The position numbers and the translations under genes are program-made. The notes beneath the pieces were generated by a model. That model worked only from the letters and a program-made list of their open reading frames with translations. It was not told the DNA's origin and did no database searches. From positions 23,793,070-23,857,069 of the forward strand of contig NC_133218.1 in the NCBI RefSeq assembly GCF_040436345.1: a stretch of 64,000 bases of DNA, in the 5' to 3' direction. The stretch comes from Pagrus major. Lineage: Eukaryota; Chordata; Actinopteri; Spariformes; Sparidae. This document shows positions 1-13,800 of this stretch, one piece after another. Within the stretch, counting starts at the first letter, position 1. Every line of letters begins with the position of its first letter.

Positions 1-1463
1 GCACTATCTACATTTTAAAACCATTGCATCTGGTGAAATAGTAATGAAAATTTGAAAATGAAACTAAGTGTCATGGCTGGGGTCAAAATTGGGCTAACAC
101 ATTCAAAATAAACAGTGCGGTCCTTTAACTCATTAATATTTAGGCTAATAAAAACAAAACAAGAATATTAGTAATTGAATAATTCCACACAACCCTGGAT
201 CATACTGAAGAATGACTTTTGACATTCAGTGCCAGCTTTTTAAAATGATTTACCACTATGGTATGGTTAGTGAAAGGTGGTGGTTTTGCAAACAAACTAC
301 AGTTAAGTTTGGGAAAAATCGCCATGACTGTAAAAAAAGAAGGAAAAGGAAATAACAAGGTCTGGTCTGTGACAGGAGATGAACTCCAGTCTCCCACATG
401 AATTTTGGCGGAGCTACACACCCATCAACCGCTGGCTAAATAACGGGCACACTACTTCCTGTCTTGGCACTAAACACTGGCAGTGGTCGTAAAGGTTGAC
501 TACAGAATCGTCCAACTGGGTTGGATTAAAAGTGTGGAGGCCAACTGTCTTAACCTTAATTCTGAACTTTTCTTTCTGACTACAGAACAGCCTACAGTTA
601 ACATACTTAAGTTATTCTTTTGCCCACTTGGGGACCGTTGAACAAATGCACAACACAACATTGAAGTAGGTGCAAAATTAACATTTTTCTCCACCGTCGA
701 AATAGCTGGTCAAATTTTATGAATACATAAATGCCAATAGATTACCATTGGGATATTTTTGGCTGGAGAGTGAAGCAAATCTACCTGCCATTTGACTTCT
801 TTACCAGCATTTGGCTAGTGGCTTATTTACACATCCAGCAGCTATGGAGCAACACTATCAGAAATGTTTCTGTAGTTGTGTTTCTGGCCTCCAATGTTAA
901 CTCTCTTTTACATATTTCTTCTCCGGTCCCTATCAAGTCCTGAGGGAAATATCTGTCTCTCTAGCTGCTGAATGCTCCACTATGTTCACCAGCTGGTCGC
1001 TAACTGTCTTTCTGCTGTTTTGATGCTCAGCAGGTCGCTCACAGTGGGTTTTTTTTTAGAGCCTTTCATTTGGAAAGAGCAGCCTGCTGTGGTGGAAAAC
1101 AATGCTATGACAGCAGTGACAGTGGAACAAAACGCTGAAGTTGCAGTCAGACAGGTAAATAAAGACATGAATCTCGCTATAAACCTCATAAAGTCAAAGG
1201 GAGCCCAGATTCATGATAACTCTCTGTAGGTTCATCACTATGTGGGACCCCTTTCACCATCTCTCATTTTAAACTATCATTATAAAAATATATTACAGCC
1301 ATTTGAAAAAAAATTATGTTGTACAAAATACTTGTTGAGGGGTAAAACTGGCTGCATGCAACACTTGTGGTCCCAAACATGACGTGCTCTCACATGCAAA
1401 TAAACACACTGTGAGGGGCAGGTAGGCCAGGGTGGGGTCACAGACCAAGCTTGAAATAGTCAC
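1..1463. other. mical2 intron 3' of exon 18, no exon recognised
   Basis: This stretch follows the donor at 1463 on the minus strand and should be the start of the intron leading to the 3' exons. I see no LIM-type Cys/His pattern and no recognisable MICAL sequence on the minus strand. A plus-strand open stretch (972-1229) has no family resemblance. Confidence 0.5.
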
Positions 1464-4400
1464 CTTGAGTACAGCTGAGCTGTCTCCTGAGAACAACCCG
1501 CTAAGGTGAACACCTTTCTCCTTTATGCTCTTTGTCTGAAACTCTCTAGCCTGTTGCGTCTGAGCTTTTTTCTGCAGGATGAACAAAGGAGAAGCCATCA
1601 GTCTCGTCTCCTCAGGACAATGAAACACATTCTCCCACCAACAAATGTGGAGCTTTCTGTGTGTAGACATAATTAGGTAGACTAATAACCATTCAATACG
1701 CACTAAACAGCTAAATGATGAAAGACCTTTCTGTTCTACTCTCGCAATAAGACGCAGGCTTTGACAGCTAAGTGTGTATTGTCGGGGGGAGAACAATAAC
1801 GTCGTTGTGTGGAACGTCGGCTGCCTTATTACGTTAATTTCACACCCCACTTGATGTGGTTACTCATACTGTACTGGAACAGAACACTGAGACAGACGCA
1901 CAGACCTGGCAAAGAAATCAAAGACAAGAACATCGGTTCAGCCAAAAAATATCTCTGTCATATAGGGAAGTATTGAGTCTTTGAGACTTAAGTGAGTCAA
2001 GGTCAACTTTCAAAGTAGATTCATTAAAGTCCCCATGAAGTCTATTTGTTTACGTGTTTTATTCACATATGTCTTGCTCCAAATCTCACCTATACCTTCT
2101 AATTTCCTGGAAACACATGAAAAATGTTGGTGAATCATCCTGCACTTGGGGACGTATACTTATTATTTGTCCAATAAACGCTTTCTTTATTTTATGACGC
2201 TGCCATGGATGAATGTTGAACTTTATAACAATGTACAAAAACACAACTTTATAACTTTATTCAGTGATCTGGGTGAAACTGGGTCATGTTTAATGGAGAA
2301 AATATTTTCTGGCTTTCACAGTGACATGATCCGGCGATTCCTGGCCAATACATAGGTATAGCACGTAACTCTCCCTAAATCCACAAATTTGCCTCAATAA
2401 ACCTCAGTTCCACACTAAATGACTTGATAAAGTGAACAATTTTGTAGTGCTGATCTGAGCCAAAGCAGGGAGGCTTTTGGAAAAATCTGAATAATCTACA
2501 TTTGCTGACGTAAGCCAGTGCCTGCAGGCTGGCCCTGGCTGACCTGTTCCACACGGACTCAGACTGGCCAATAATCTGCCTGTGTGTCTGTTTTAGCTTG
2601 TGCCAGGTCTGTAAGTCTGCTCTTGCCATTTTCGTCAAGCCGGATAATTTAGGGGCTGACTTCACCATCTGACTAAACATTACACGAGCCTAAATGTATA
2701 ATCAGGGTGTAATATATAATCAGCATTCACTGTGGGGCCTTTTTTGGGGATCAGAACATGCGACAATCACCAGATTTTAAAAAAGAGGAAAGAAAACAGA
2801 AGAGAGAAGCTAAAGATATGAAGAAGGAGACAGTGATCACCTCAGAGACGTGTTCGTCCACCTCCCTGAGGCGCTGGAGGACTCTTGACATGAACTGGAT
2901 GGCTGAGTGGCAGGACGGAGAAGGAGGAGGGGGGTCTGCACTCTCAGGCTGAGGCGGGGGCTTCATCTCAACATGTGTTTGATCAACATGTCTGAGTTTC
3001 ACTACAGAAAATGGATGCAGGGACTGAGGCTGGAGTTGGGGTTTGGGCAGGGTCTTTGGAGGCGGGCAGACTAAGTGTTCTGCTGCTTCTCTGATACTGA
3101 CTTCAAACTGAAAGGGATGATATACACATGTGCACATGTGAGCTGTGGTACTCATTTTCATTCACTTAGAGGCTGTAGATCGTTCAAAGAACCATGTAGG
3201 TGGCTTTATATGTTTCAGCCCATTAACTACACAAATACTTTACGAGGCCGCCAAACATTTTCAAAGCATAGTTTTTGGAGGCATCAGTCATGCCAGCACG
3301 TCATGAAAATCAACTTGCATAGGTAACTTATTACAGCCAATATTCTGTCTGTGTTATGTTTTGCCAAAGTTATGTAATCATCTCTTGACATCTAAGACCT
3401 GCGAGTCAACAGCCAACAGCTACATGTTAATGAAAGAGACTGTGAAATTCACATCATTCTTTTCTTGACACTTTTTGGCTGCTTTTTGTTGCCGTGTGGG
3501 TTTGATTTTCAAATAGCTTAGCTCATGAATACAATGCCTTGACTTAAGCAACTGCCATTCTTTTTCGTCTGTTTTTCTGTCCCGTTCATTACGATGAGTA
3601 GGCAAACTCACATTTAAGACTCATATTTCTACCAGTTTCGATTCATGAAGGAATCCTCACCAGCATCTGTTAAGCCAAATTGTTTTCATATCAGATTTGT
3701 CAGAATTTCATGAGTGCTTTTCAGTTCCAGTTTTGTGTAATTCCAAAGTGGTAGCTGTAAGATTAACTCCAAACAGGAGGAAGTCAGGATTAAGTACTTA
3801 TGTAACTTTGTATTCCTCCTTGTGTTTTATCTTGTCAGCCTCCAATTAAGTTTTGTAATAGTTTGTTCTGGCTTCTAGTTGTACATATAATTGCAATAAC
3901 ACATGAAGGAATCACAACCACTCAGTTTGCGTTGTGAAGTTAGGGTCTATGTAAGTGAGGACTTGAGAATGTAAAACCACCAGTATGGTCATTAAAGTAT
4001 CCAAAAAAAGATCGAAATTCCTATTTAAGGTAAATTATGACTTGAGCTTTGCACAAGGGCAATGTATGTGTTTGAGGTAGGCTAAATGTACATAATACTA
4101 TGTGTTTTCAAATGTCTGTGAGTGTATGTTTGAGTGATTTCATGTATATAACTATAGATGTCGTGGAGAAGGAAGACAGTATTAGCACAGAGATAACCTT
4201 CTATTTCATGTGAAGCTTTACAGACTGTCACTAGTGTTAAAGACTGTCCTTAGGTTAATGTTTTTGTGCCTTAACTGCTGTTTGGCAGCTCCAGACTACC
4301 TGTATCTCAGGAGGAGGTTTAGGTGGGAGTGGGACCGGAGGCCTGAGTTTAATGTGCAGAATCTCACTCAGGTCAAGAGTTTGCAGCGGGGAGGACCTCT

Positions 4401-7400
4401 CACAGTCGGACTGAGAGTTTGCAGAAAGGTTAGGAAGAATGTTAATAAAATGGCAAAGAAACAGAAAAGGCTGAAAAGAGTAAATGCTGGAAATTACAGA
4501 CAAGAGGAGACTTAGCAAAAGGAACGTTTTGTCTTATTAAAACCGCAGACTGCTGTCAGAGCTCCAGCTCACAACAAGGGACATTTAAACATATTTATCA
4601 TCCATTTGAAAGAAAGCAAATAACCATTTCCAACTACACACGTGCAGGGAAGAAGTATTTGTCTGTAAATAAATAGACGTATATGTACATACAGTATATT
4701 CTTACATATTTACTTAAAGCCTGAAAACTTAAACAAAATAAAATATCATCTATGGGATTATACTGAATGCATTTCTGTGTTTTTACCTGTGTTCTCCGGA
4801 TGGTGTAGTTGGGTTTGTTTTCAAATTTGGCCAGCAACTGAGTAGCCATTGACCGCACTTTGTTTTCTTTGGGCTCTTGGTCCTCTCGCACCGGGGAACC
4901 ATTACTCGACAGATTGGTGGCCTAACAAGAGATAAATAGACCACATATCACTGTATCAACAATTTTTTTGAAAGATATTAAGTTTAAAATTACAAGTACA
5001 TAGTTTAGCAACAAACCTCCTCCAAATAACTGCAGAATTTCCGCCTCCTTTTGTAAATGGGATCTGTACCGTCTGACTTCTTTTCATCCTGAAAATGCAG
5101 CACAAAGAAATACGACTGAATATCCAACAGTCAAAAGAAGAGGAGCCAAAACAGCTGCAAAAATACTCATATATTAATGGAATATATTATCCTTTAAATC
5201 TCGTTTAACAAACATACTGTATGTAAAAAAATTACAAGATCTGAATCAGATCCAAACATTTCAGTGAGTTACCTTTGGTACCCTTTTCCTGGGCAGTGCA
5301 AGATTGAGCACATTATTGTTACTCCTGACTTCTTTAGATGGATAATCTTCGTTGTTTTCATCCACTCCTCTGGAACCTGCAGTAAAACACATGACTGCAT
5401 TACAGTTTTTATTGTTTCCACAGTGCACAGCCATAGATGTCAGATGACATTAATGAATAATGACTGTATAGATTAGGAAAGTTCTAAGAGTCATCTGGAA
5501 AAAAGAGAGTTACTGTATCTGTGTAGAAAAATGTTCCACTTAAAAAGTAAAGGCTTTCTGAATCACTCAGCTGCATGTCAGAGGAAGGTAGGGGTAAGCT
5601 GAGGTTAAATAAAACAACATAGCAGAGGTAAGCATTAAATAGTCCCTTCCATAGAGACTGGCAGCTGTCTTCATGTTGTCAAGAATCTCGATTCGCAATC
5701 GATTGCAATCCTCAGCCCTAAAACACTTTCCTCTCATGCCATTTTATCTTACTAATAGGGATGCACACCACGTACAATTTTTAACAGGAAACCAAATGAA
5801 ATTCAATACCATTTTCACTGGAATTTCACCTTTTTGTTGCTGCTTCTACATATTTTAGTTATACAATGAAAAAACTAGAAGAAGATGAGGACCAGAAACA
5901 AAGAAGAGGATGAAAACAATATGTTAACAACAGACAACAGTGTCTATAACTAACGAAACAGACTTAAGTACTTGAGTACTCGAGTACTGTAGAGTAGAAT
6001 ACAGTCGCTGTTATAGAGTGTTTGGTCAGTAACCCATGGCTCTTCTCCCACCATACATGCAGTAAAAAAAAAAAAAAAACTCCATAAAGAGGCGGTCCTT
6101 GTCTGCTCGTGAAAATGCAGAGCAGGATCTTCCTGTTTGCTGCTATGTCTGGCGTATACTGCTCAGCGTTCATGTGGTGACGTAGAGAAGAGGGAGAAAT
6201 AATAATGAAAGTAATCATTAGTTGCAGCCCTAAGTTGTATCTCCTAGAATAAAGACCATAGATAGAGAGTGCAGAGTGCACTTAAAGACAAAACAGTAGA
6301 ATTGAATAGAATGCAGTAGAATAGAGTAAAATAGGGAAGAGTATAGTTAAGTATACCACAGTAGAGTACAGTGGAGTACAGGATAGTAGAGTATAGTAGA
6401 CTACCTGAGGGCGGTAGAGGTGTGCCACGGAAGAGCTCGTAGAACTTGGACAGGTAGGTGATCATCCTGGTCTTATCCAGGTCCTGATCGTCACTCAGCT
6501 CCTTCACAGATGTGAACGATCGGATCCCAAACTCACGCTCACTGATGTCGAAAGCCAGCTGGAGGTTTCCAGCATGGTCCTCTTCATTTAAAGATTCAAA
6601 ATCTCTGATGGAAAAAGACAGTAATGGTGGCTCGAGTAAGAGGAAGGTAATAAAAATAGATGCAGGTCACGGCAAAGCAGCTGGGGAAAATATATGGTTA
6701 CTGTGTCAGCATGTACAGTTTGAGACCATTTACTTCTGTTTTTTTCTGGTTTACTTTTCCCCTGATCACACTGAAAAGTGTATGTAATAAGACTTTCTTT
6801 TAATATATTTTCACTTCTTATTGTGGTTAAAATCATAACTATTTAGGATTCCCTGAATAATGGGACAGAAATGTAACAGTAAGGTTTGTAATAGAGATTC
6901 TTGAAAGGATTATTTCTTGACTTTCATGCCTACATGTAGGTGTCAGGTGACTGACAATGAGCAGAGTGTGAGATAATACACACACTGATATGAAAACAGG
7001 TAACGTAATCACAATGGAATGACTTACACAGACGCTAATCTTACTCTATCAATTTCCAATCCTGCAGAGGAGTTTGTTTCTCAAACTGCTGGAGAAAATG
7101 GCAGCAAATTACTTTTAATGGGAGAAAAAAGCCCAGCTCTGAAGTCTTCACCTTCGCTGACGGTGTGCAGACACCTTCAGAAATAATGTAAAGAAGAGAG
7201 CGGTAACCTAGCAGCAGCACACACAAACTTTGGTGCTATTCTGTAAGTACAGAGGCCCACTCTTTCTTCCTTTCTTTCTCCTCTACAAACCTGCTCCCCT
7301 CTCTGCTGACAGGCATGCATATGGAGGAGGGAAGGGGAAAAATGCCAGTGGTTCCTGGAAACTTACAGGACCGCATGAAATTGTAGTGGCTTTGGCGAGG

Positions 7401-10400
7401 TATGAAGGCAATAATTAAAGTGTGAGAGGATATAATTAGATTTGTAAATGTACTAATCTACAGTTGAACTGAATAATCCCATGCTGTGTAAGGCTGTCTA
7501 ACCCTAAAAAGTGGAAAACTAAGGTACAGCTTCTGTTTTTTGAGTTGTTTTTCTCCACTGAGGAGACGGAAAAGGACATTTATTGCATTTAATTTCTACC
7601 CAGTATTTATTTCTCTTGATAAAATGTGTGAAACGTACATGGCTTAACTCCTCTTTTTGCACCCTTTACTGCCAGCTAGCTTTACATACAGCTAGGACAG
7701 CTATGTATGGAGTATTTCACACGTCTATCAGCACTCTTAAAAAAGGTCAAGTGTTTTGCAAGGAAGAGGTAGAGAGCGCAGCAGAAAGCACACATAGATT
7801 AAAGTGTCACTCTCATGCCTAGCATATTTAACACACCCACAAGAAACAGATTTCATCACAACTAGTTGTCACAAGGAGGGTGCTTGAGGGAGTTCATTTT
7901 TACAGTAAATACTGGTTTGTTCGTGTGAATGTACGCAGGCATCAAATACTGTAAAGAGATAAGATGTCAGAGTTTTGTCACAGGCTGGCACTGGTATTAT
8001 CTGATATGTGTTACGTACATCAGCTGGGGTTTGAATCTGTGGATGAGGGCACAGAGGGCGATGCCACTTTTCCAAGAAGTCGTCAAATCTGTGATCACCA
8101 CATTCCTGTAGCCCTCTGTCTGTTTCTGGCACCAGGTGAGAAGCCTCGCCGGTCTGATCTCTGACTCTACAAAAGAAACATCGTATTTTTCAGTAAAACA
8201 ATGCATTCCTCACATAATTAGACCCTCAGGAAGTTCAGGCTGAAGAGTTGTCACAGGCATGGACCAACACATGGTGTGATAATAAATAAGATCATGACAG
8301 ACTGTCAGGGAGTGGTGCCGAGGTATGTACACATCTTTCTCATCTTTGTCCAGACAGGTACTTCCTCAATGCCTTTGTTGAATGAGTCAAGTTACTTAAG
8401 TTGAACATACAGCTCAGTTCAGCATGTAGAGCTTCTGTCTTTACAGTCAGTTCCAGTTTTTCAGATCCATTTTATCAGCATACATTCATACACACTCAAA
8501 ATGATCATAAGTATAAGAGTATATGAGTATAAACAAATTTAAAACAGGAACATAAAGTTAGGTTTAACTTGGAGGAAGAGATATGTGTGTTTGACCGTTC
8601 TTTTCACAATCCCGCGGCTCTACTGTCAAAGCTTCCTTCTCCCAGTGAACCCACATGCTAAAACAAACCTAAGATTGTGCCTTACTCCCTAAACAATGGG
8701 AGATGAGGAGCCTTTCAAACTGACAGAAGAAAGGAAACGCTTATCAACCAGCCTGATACTACTCTAAATCGTCTGAAGATGAGTCAGCAGCAGACATGCT
8801 TTGATCTGCAGAATCACTCATGAAAACAACAACACAAGAGTCTGCCAATTCCTGTTAATCATACCACGTCTGCTGAGATTGACAGGCCGGCGTATGGTAG
8901 CAGCACGCTCCAGAGAGCAGGTATTCAGCTCTCCACTGATGTACAAGTGACGCACCTGCAACAGAAAGGAAATGCAAACTTATTATAATCAAGATACTTA
9001 AGAATTTGTGTGTATTTGTTAAAAATGGAGCCTGATTGTCACCTGGTGTGGCCTGACACAAGAGGAGTTGAGGTTGGGGTATCTTGTCCCAGGGTCTATG
9101 GTGTACTGTTCAAAGTTTTTGGCAATGTTTTCAGGTGTTGTCTGTGGTAGTAGCCTGTAAATACTCTCCCTATAGAAACACACAAATATAGAGAAAGATC
9201 ACTTTAACATGACAATGTTTATTTTTTAAATTACAAATATGCACACTGCACATTCAGACTGTGAGTGTCCAAACACAGTACTTAACGGTATTAAAAGACG
9301 TAAATGAGTGTGTGGTGTGCGTACCTCTCTGCCAGCACTTCCTGAACCGTTCGACCCTGAGCCCAGCTCCTCACCATCCAGGCCGTGTCAAAGGCAGCCA
9401 GGAAGCCTCTGGCGCAACCCGTCCCCATGGGCCAGAAGGGCTGCACAGAGAATACACAACAAAACACAAATTAATGAAAACGTCAGCAAACATGAGGAGA
9501 CAAAACAACATCAACACTTCCTTACTTTAAAATAACAAAATCACCATTGCGATACATTGAAAGCCAATTAACAGCACTAAGTATTCTAAGACATATGTTG
9601 TCATGATTTTGAAACAGCAAAACAAAACAAAACAGGTGATATAACATATACATTATATAATGTAGAATGACAGGATTATATTACAAAAGACTCAGAGGAT
9701 AAGGCATAAGCACAAGATGGGAGTGGATATAGTGGAGAAATGTATGTTTGGGTGTGGTGCGTCAGTGATTTGTGAGGAGAGGAGATAACCAGTTTGTGAG
9801 TGTAGATTTCGTTTTACAAAAGAAAACCATGTATGTACATGAAAAATATATAGAGAACAGATAAATAAAAGGGGAAAAGAGACAAAATGTGGATAAATAA
9901 TAGTTTTCAGTGCTTATTAAAAAAATTAATACAATTTGTCCAGTTGCTTTTGATCTTTTTTTGACAGACTTTGGTGTTTGTTTGTTTTGCTTTGTAAGGT
10001 CACATATCAAAGTCTTTAACATATAACAAATAGGGTGATTGCCTCGGTATGTCCACAGTAAAAATTAAACTGCCTCAGGGATCATCATCAAGGATGAGCC
10101 TGTATACAGAGAAAAGGAGGAGCGGCTCACAGCCCACTGGAGCAGGAACATCAACACTTCTCCTCTCACAGACTCTTTACTCTGCAGCATCTAGCCAGAG
10201 CAAACTGAGCCTCCCAGCCATGACTGCCACATTGGGTAACAGCTTCTTTCCCCAGGCAGCCAGACTCCTCAACATCCTGCATTCACCTGAACCGAGCTCA
10301 CTTGACTTTACTTGATACACCTTCCACTTCCTTACCTCTAGCAGGCTGTCGCCAACCAGTGCCACCAGCAGCTGGTGTCCAAATCTCTCCCGGACCAGAG

Positions 10401-10860
10401 CAGCGTTCTCTGAGGCGTGCATGCTTGTGAAGTCGAACATTGCTACATCTGGCTGCCCACAGTGGTTCATGGCAAAATCCAGCGTAGGAAGTTGGTAGTT
10501 GGTGCCAAAGTCAGCAGCCTCTCGGGCGTAGCACAGAAGAGCTTCCTGGTTGACATTCTCACTGCTCAGCAGCATTTGGGTTTCTATGTAATCCTGTAAG
10601 CATGACAGTTCACTCAGAGCATGTGTCTACGCACTTCCAAAAGATTGATTTTGTTAATGATCTGTTCCCTTAGAGAGTTGTTTTATCAATGTGACATAAA
10701 AGCCCTTATGTATAGATGACAAAATGTGTAAAACAATACAAATTATGACCACAAAATTTGGACATTTATACAACTAGCCTGGTTCTAGATGTCTGAATTT
10801 CTGCCCTCATTTTCATCAATTTTAGGGATAAAAACAGAATAATTAAATAAAACAAAATCA

Positions 10861-10897
<37 letters not shown>

Positions 10898-13800
10898 GTT
10901 ATTATTATCATTATTATCCCAGGCTGGTATGAAATCTAAACTAATGCAATGACTGGCTGCCATAACAGCATAAAATGCAGTTTTAGAAAGTAATATAGTT
11001 AAACTTAAACTAAATAATAAAAACATGGATTACAATGTTCTACTCACATTAATGACGACTCCCTTGTCCAGCAGGCTCTGTTTCTTGGCAGTCATGACAA
11101 AGTAATGTGTGTTGTCCCTGTAATACACAATGTTCTCCAGGTCGATACCTACAACAAATGATATGATTTGAGAATGATTAAAAATGTTGTAGAGGTCATT
11201 TGGAGTGACTGACTCAAACCCATTAATGTGTAATTCATTCGTTCATTTGACTGGGCTTCTCTCCTACCTGTCTCCTCTTTGAGGTCAAGAAAGAACTTCT
11301 GGTTGAAGATGAAGGCTACGCCGCTGATCTCTTCTACTTTGGCCTCTGCAGTGGTGTTCCTGTTGATGAAATTGGCTGTGATGGCGATTGCAAGTTTTCC
11401 CCTAAACTCTTTCCTTTTGAAACCTGGAGAGAAAACCAGTGAGAGAGAGAAAGAAACAGAGGTGATGTTGATCTACCCAAATAAACCAGTCGTATCGGCC
11501 TTTCTGTCAAAGCCAAAGGAAATCTAGCTTTGAACCATAATTACGAGGCAGTTATTTTCGGATAAGAGGCAGCTTACCAAGGTGAGCCTTTTTATAGCCA
11601 AGTGAACAAAAGCAATGGGTTGTAAGAGGCGCCAGGAATTGAATACTATAATCAATTTTAAACTCCTTTTGCTTAATTAACCTTCAGAGCTGAGTCTTTC
11701 ATTTTAATAATTTCATTCATGTACTCATAGTTTTAAAAAAATCACTTCATTCATATGTTCAAGGAATCTGATTCAATGGATGAACTGAACCGTACAATAG
11801 TTCTTTTGACAATTTTCCATGTCAGATATTTTGAATCAGGAAAGAGGAACACAGAAACTAAAATTCAAGGGTTCTCTGAATGTTAACTTTCTATGTCCCG
11901 AACAAAACCAAAAAATCCCAAGCACGCATTAAATAGACTCAAAGGTTCAACATTTTACTGGTAGATTTTCAATTTACAAGGTTCAAGCTTAATTAATTTA
12001 AGTTTCACATAAGTTTTAGTCCCTTTATGCTACTCAGTAAAAACTTTTTTTATGGTGGAGTGCAGAGAACTAGTTGAGAAATCTCACAGCATGTGCAAAG
12101 AAGCTGCCCTCTACTTGTTGGTATGGCAGTGAACATTTCTGTATCGCTTAATAGACAGCAGCGGGGTGAGGATAGGTTGGTGTTGTCTTTTAATACCTTG
12201 TCTTTTTTACCTTTTCAAATCAGCAAAAACTCACTAAAATGTCACTTACTCTAAAGATGTAGGTGCAGGAAGGAAAGGATAGTGAATGTGAGACAGTACT
12301 ATCTGGGGTCAGAAGGAAAGTGTCTGAAACTGTGTCACCATTCGTGACAAGGAGGACCTTTTCCCCTCTGCAGATCTCATTGTTTTAAACTTTGTCTAAC
12401 TGTAGCTAGGCCACATGAGCAGGCTGACTGCAGGGGAAAATAATTTCCCCCAGGCTTTTTCATTATTGAAGAATGAGCTAAACATCTCGATCTGCCCCAG
12501 AAATGCCCTTTTTAGGAATAAGCATCTGATGTGAAATTGGTTGTTAGATGACAGCATTTTTAGTAGAGACCAAAACAGTGAGGTAGCGAGATGGAGAGAG
12601 TCCAGCACGCATGCATCAGCTGCTGCACTGAGCCCCAGCTCTGCTCTATTTCTGTTACAGGGTTTGATGTACATCCTTTCCCGCTGGGAGAGATCAATGG
12701 CTTCATGCAAGTCTAAGTTTCATTTATAGCTTCACAACAGAAATACTGCAGTTATTCAAAGAGTCCAGAAACAGTCCTGTGGGACGCCTTGGACTGTTCA
12801 GTAAACAGAAGGTGTTCTGGGTTTTATGAGTCTGTCAACACTAAAACACGACTTCTTGTTCCACATGATGCTTCGGAGTGAAACAACTTTGGAGACAGAA
12901 AGCGTCAAGCAAACATTTTGCTTACCTTTGACAGATACTCAAGTAATGTGTTCAGCCGAAAAATAAAAGCTGCTACATGCTGTATGTTTTTATCTCTGAA
13001 GCTTTGACATAGGCATCAAAAACAAGAATCGACCAGTATATAAACCTTATAGCCTAATTAATCAGAAATATACTCACATATACTGTACAATTAAAGTGTT
13101 GAAATAAAATACATTGTGTGAGTTTCCTAACTGATGGTAATTGGAAATATAGGCCAATGTTTATAAACTTCGTTATCTGGAGATCACAAGTTAATTAATT
13201 ATGATCATTTTCTCATGATAACGGATTAATTCATCTCGTTATCTCGAGAAAACGAGCTTTGTTATCCTGAAATAACAAGAAAAACTGACCCATTATCATC
13301 AGAAAAACAAAAGGTTATTCCCTCTTATTACTTATACGTAGCCTAATGTTTATTAGATCACCAGTGCCAGCATGCACACATGGCGTCTCGATAATCTGAT
13401 TTAAGATGAAAATATCAGAAACTAACACTATTATAACAGCTATTCCTACAGTAGCCATAATGTAAATAGCCTCATATCAAATCAATAGATAAACATTCAA
13501 ATGGCAAAAGTTTATAAAAAATTCATATGGTTTCCTCTGAAACTCCCAAAGTCACCCCACAGAGCAGTGTGTGTGTGTCATGGTGCACTCAGTCCACTCT
13601 CACGAATCCTATGAAGTCATTCTCTCAAAATAAATTATCTCGTTATCTCGGAAAAACTTAGTAACTTGTTATTATGGGAATAATGAGGAAATAATGTTTG
13701 ATCCATGACTGTTTAGGGCTTCCTTCCCAGCATCAGAAAAAATTACCTTAATATTAACTCATAGAACATTTCAATTTGAGAGGGACAGTTGGGACAGATG

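Noticed and set aside
972..1229. Plus-strand possible exon with T-run, AG and a CAG|GTAAAT donor
   Set aside because: It is antisense to mical2 with no recognisable protein and no partner exon; chance splice-like motifs are common in introns.
2375..2680. Minus-strand 101-codon open frame between mical2 exons 17 and 18
   Set aside because: It resembles no MICAL segment, and exons 17 and 18 already join in phase as in the family (HVSE then [11 protein letters not shown]).
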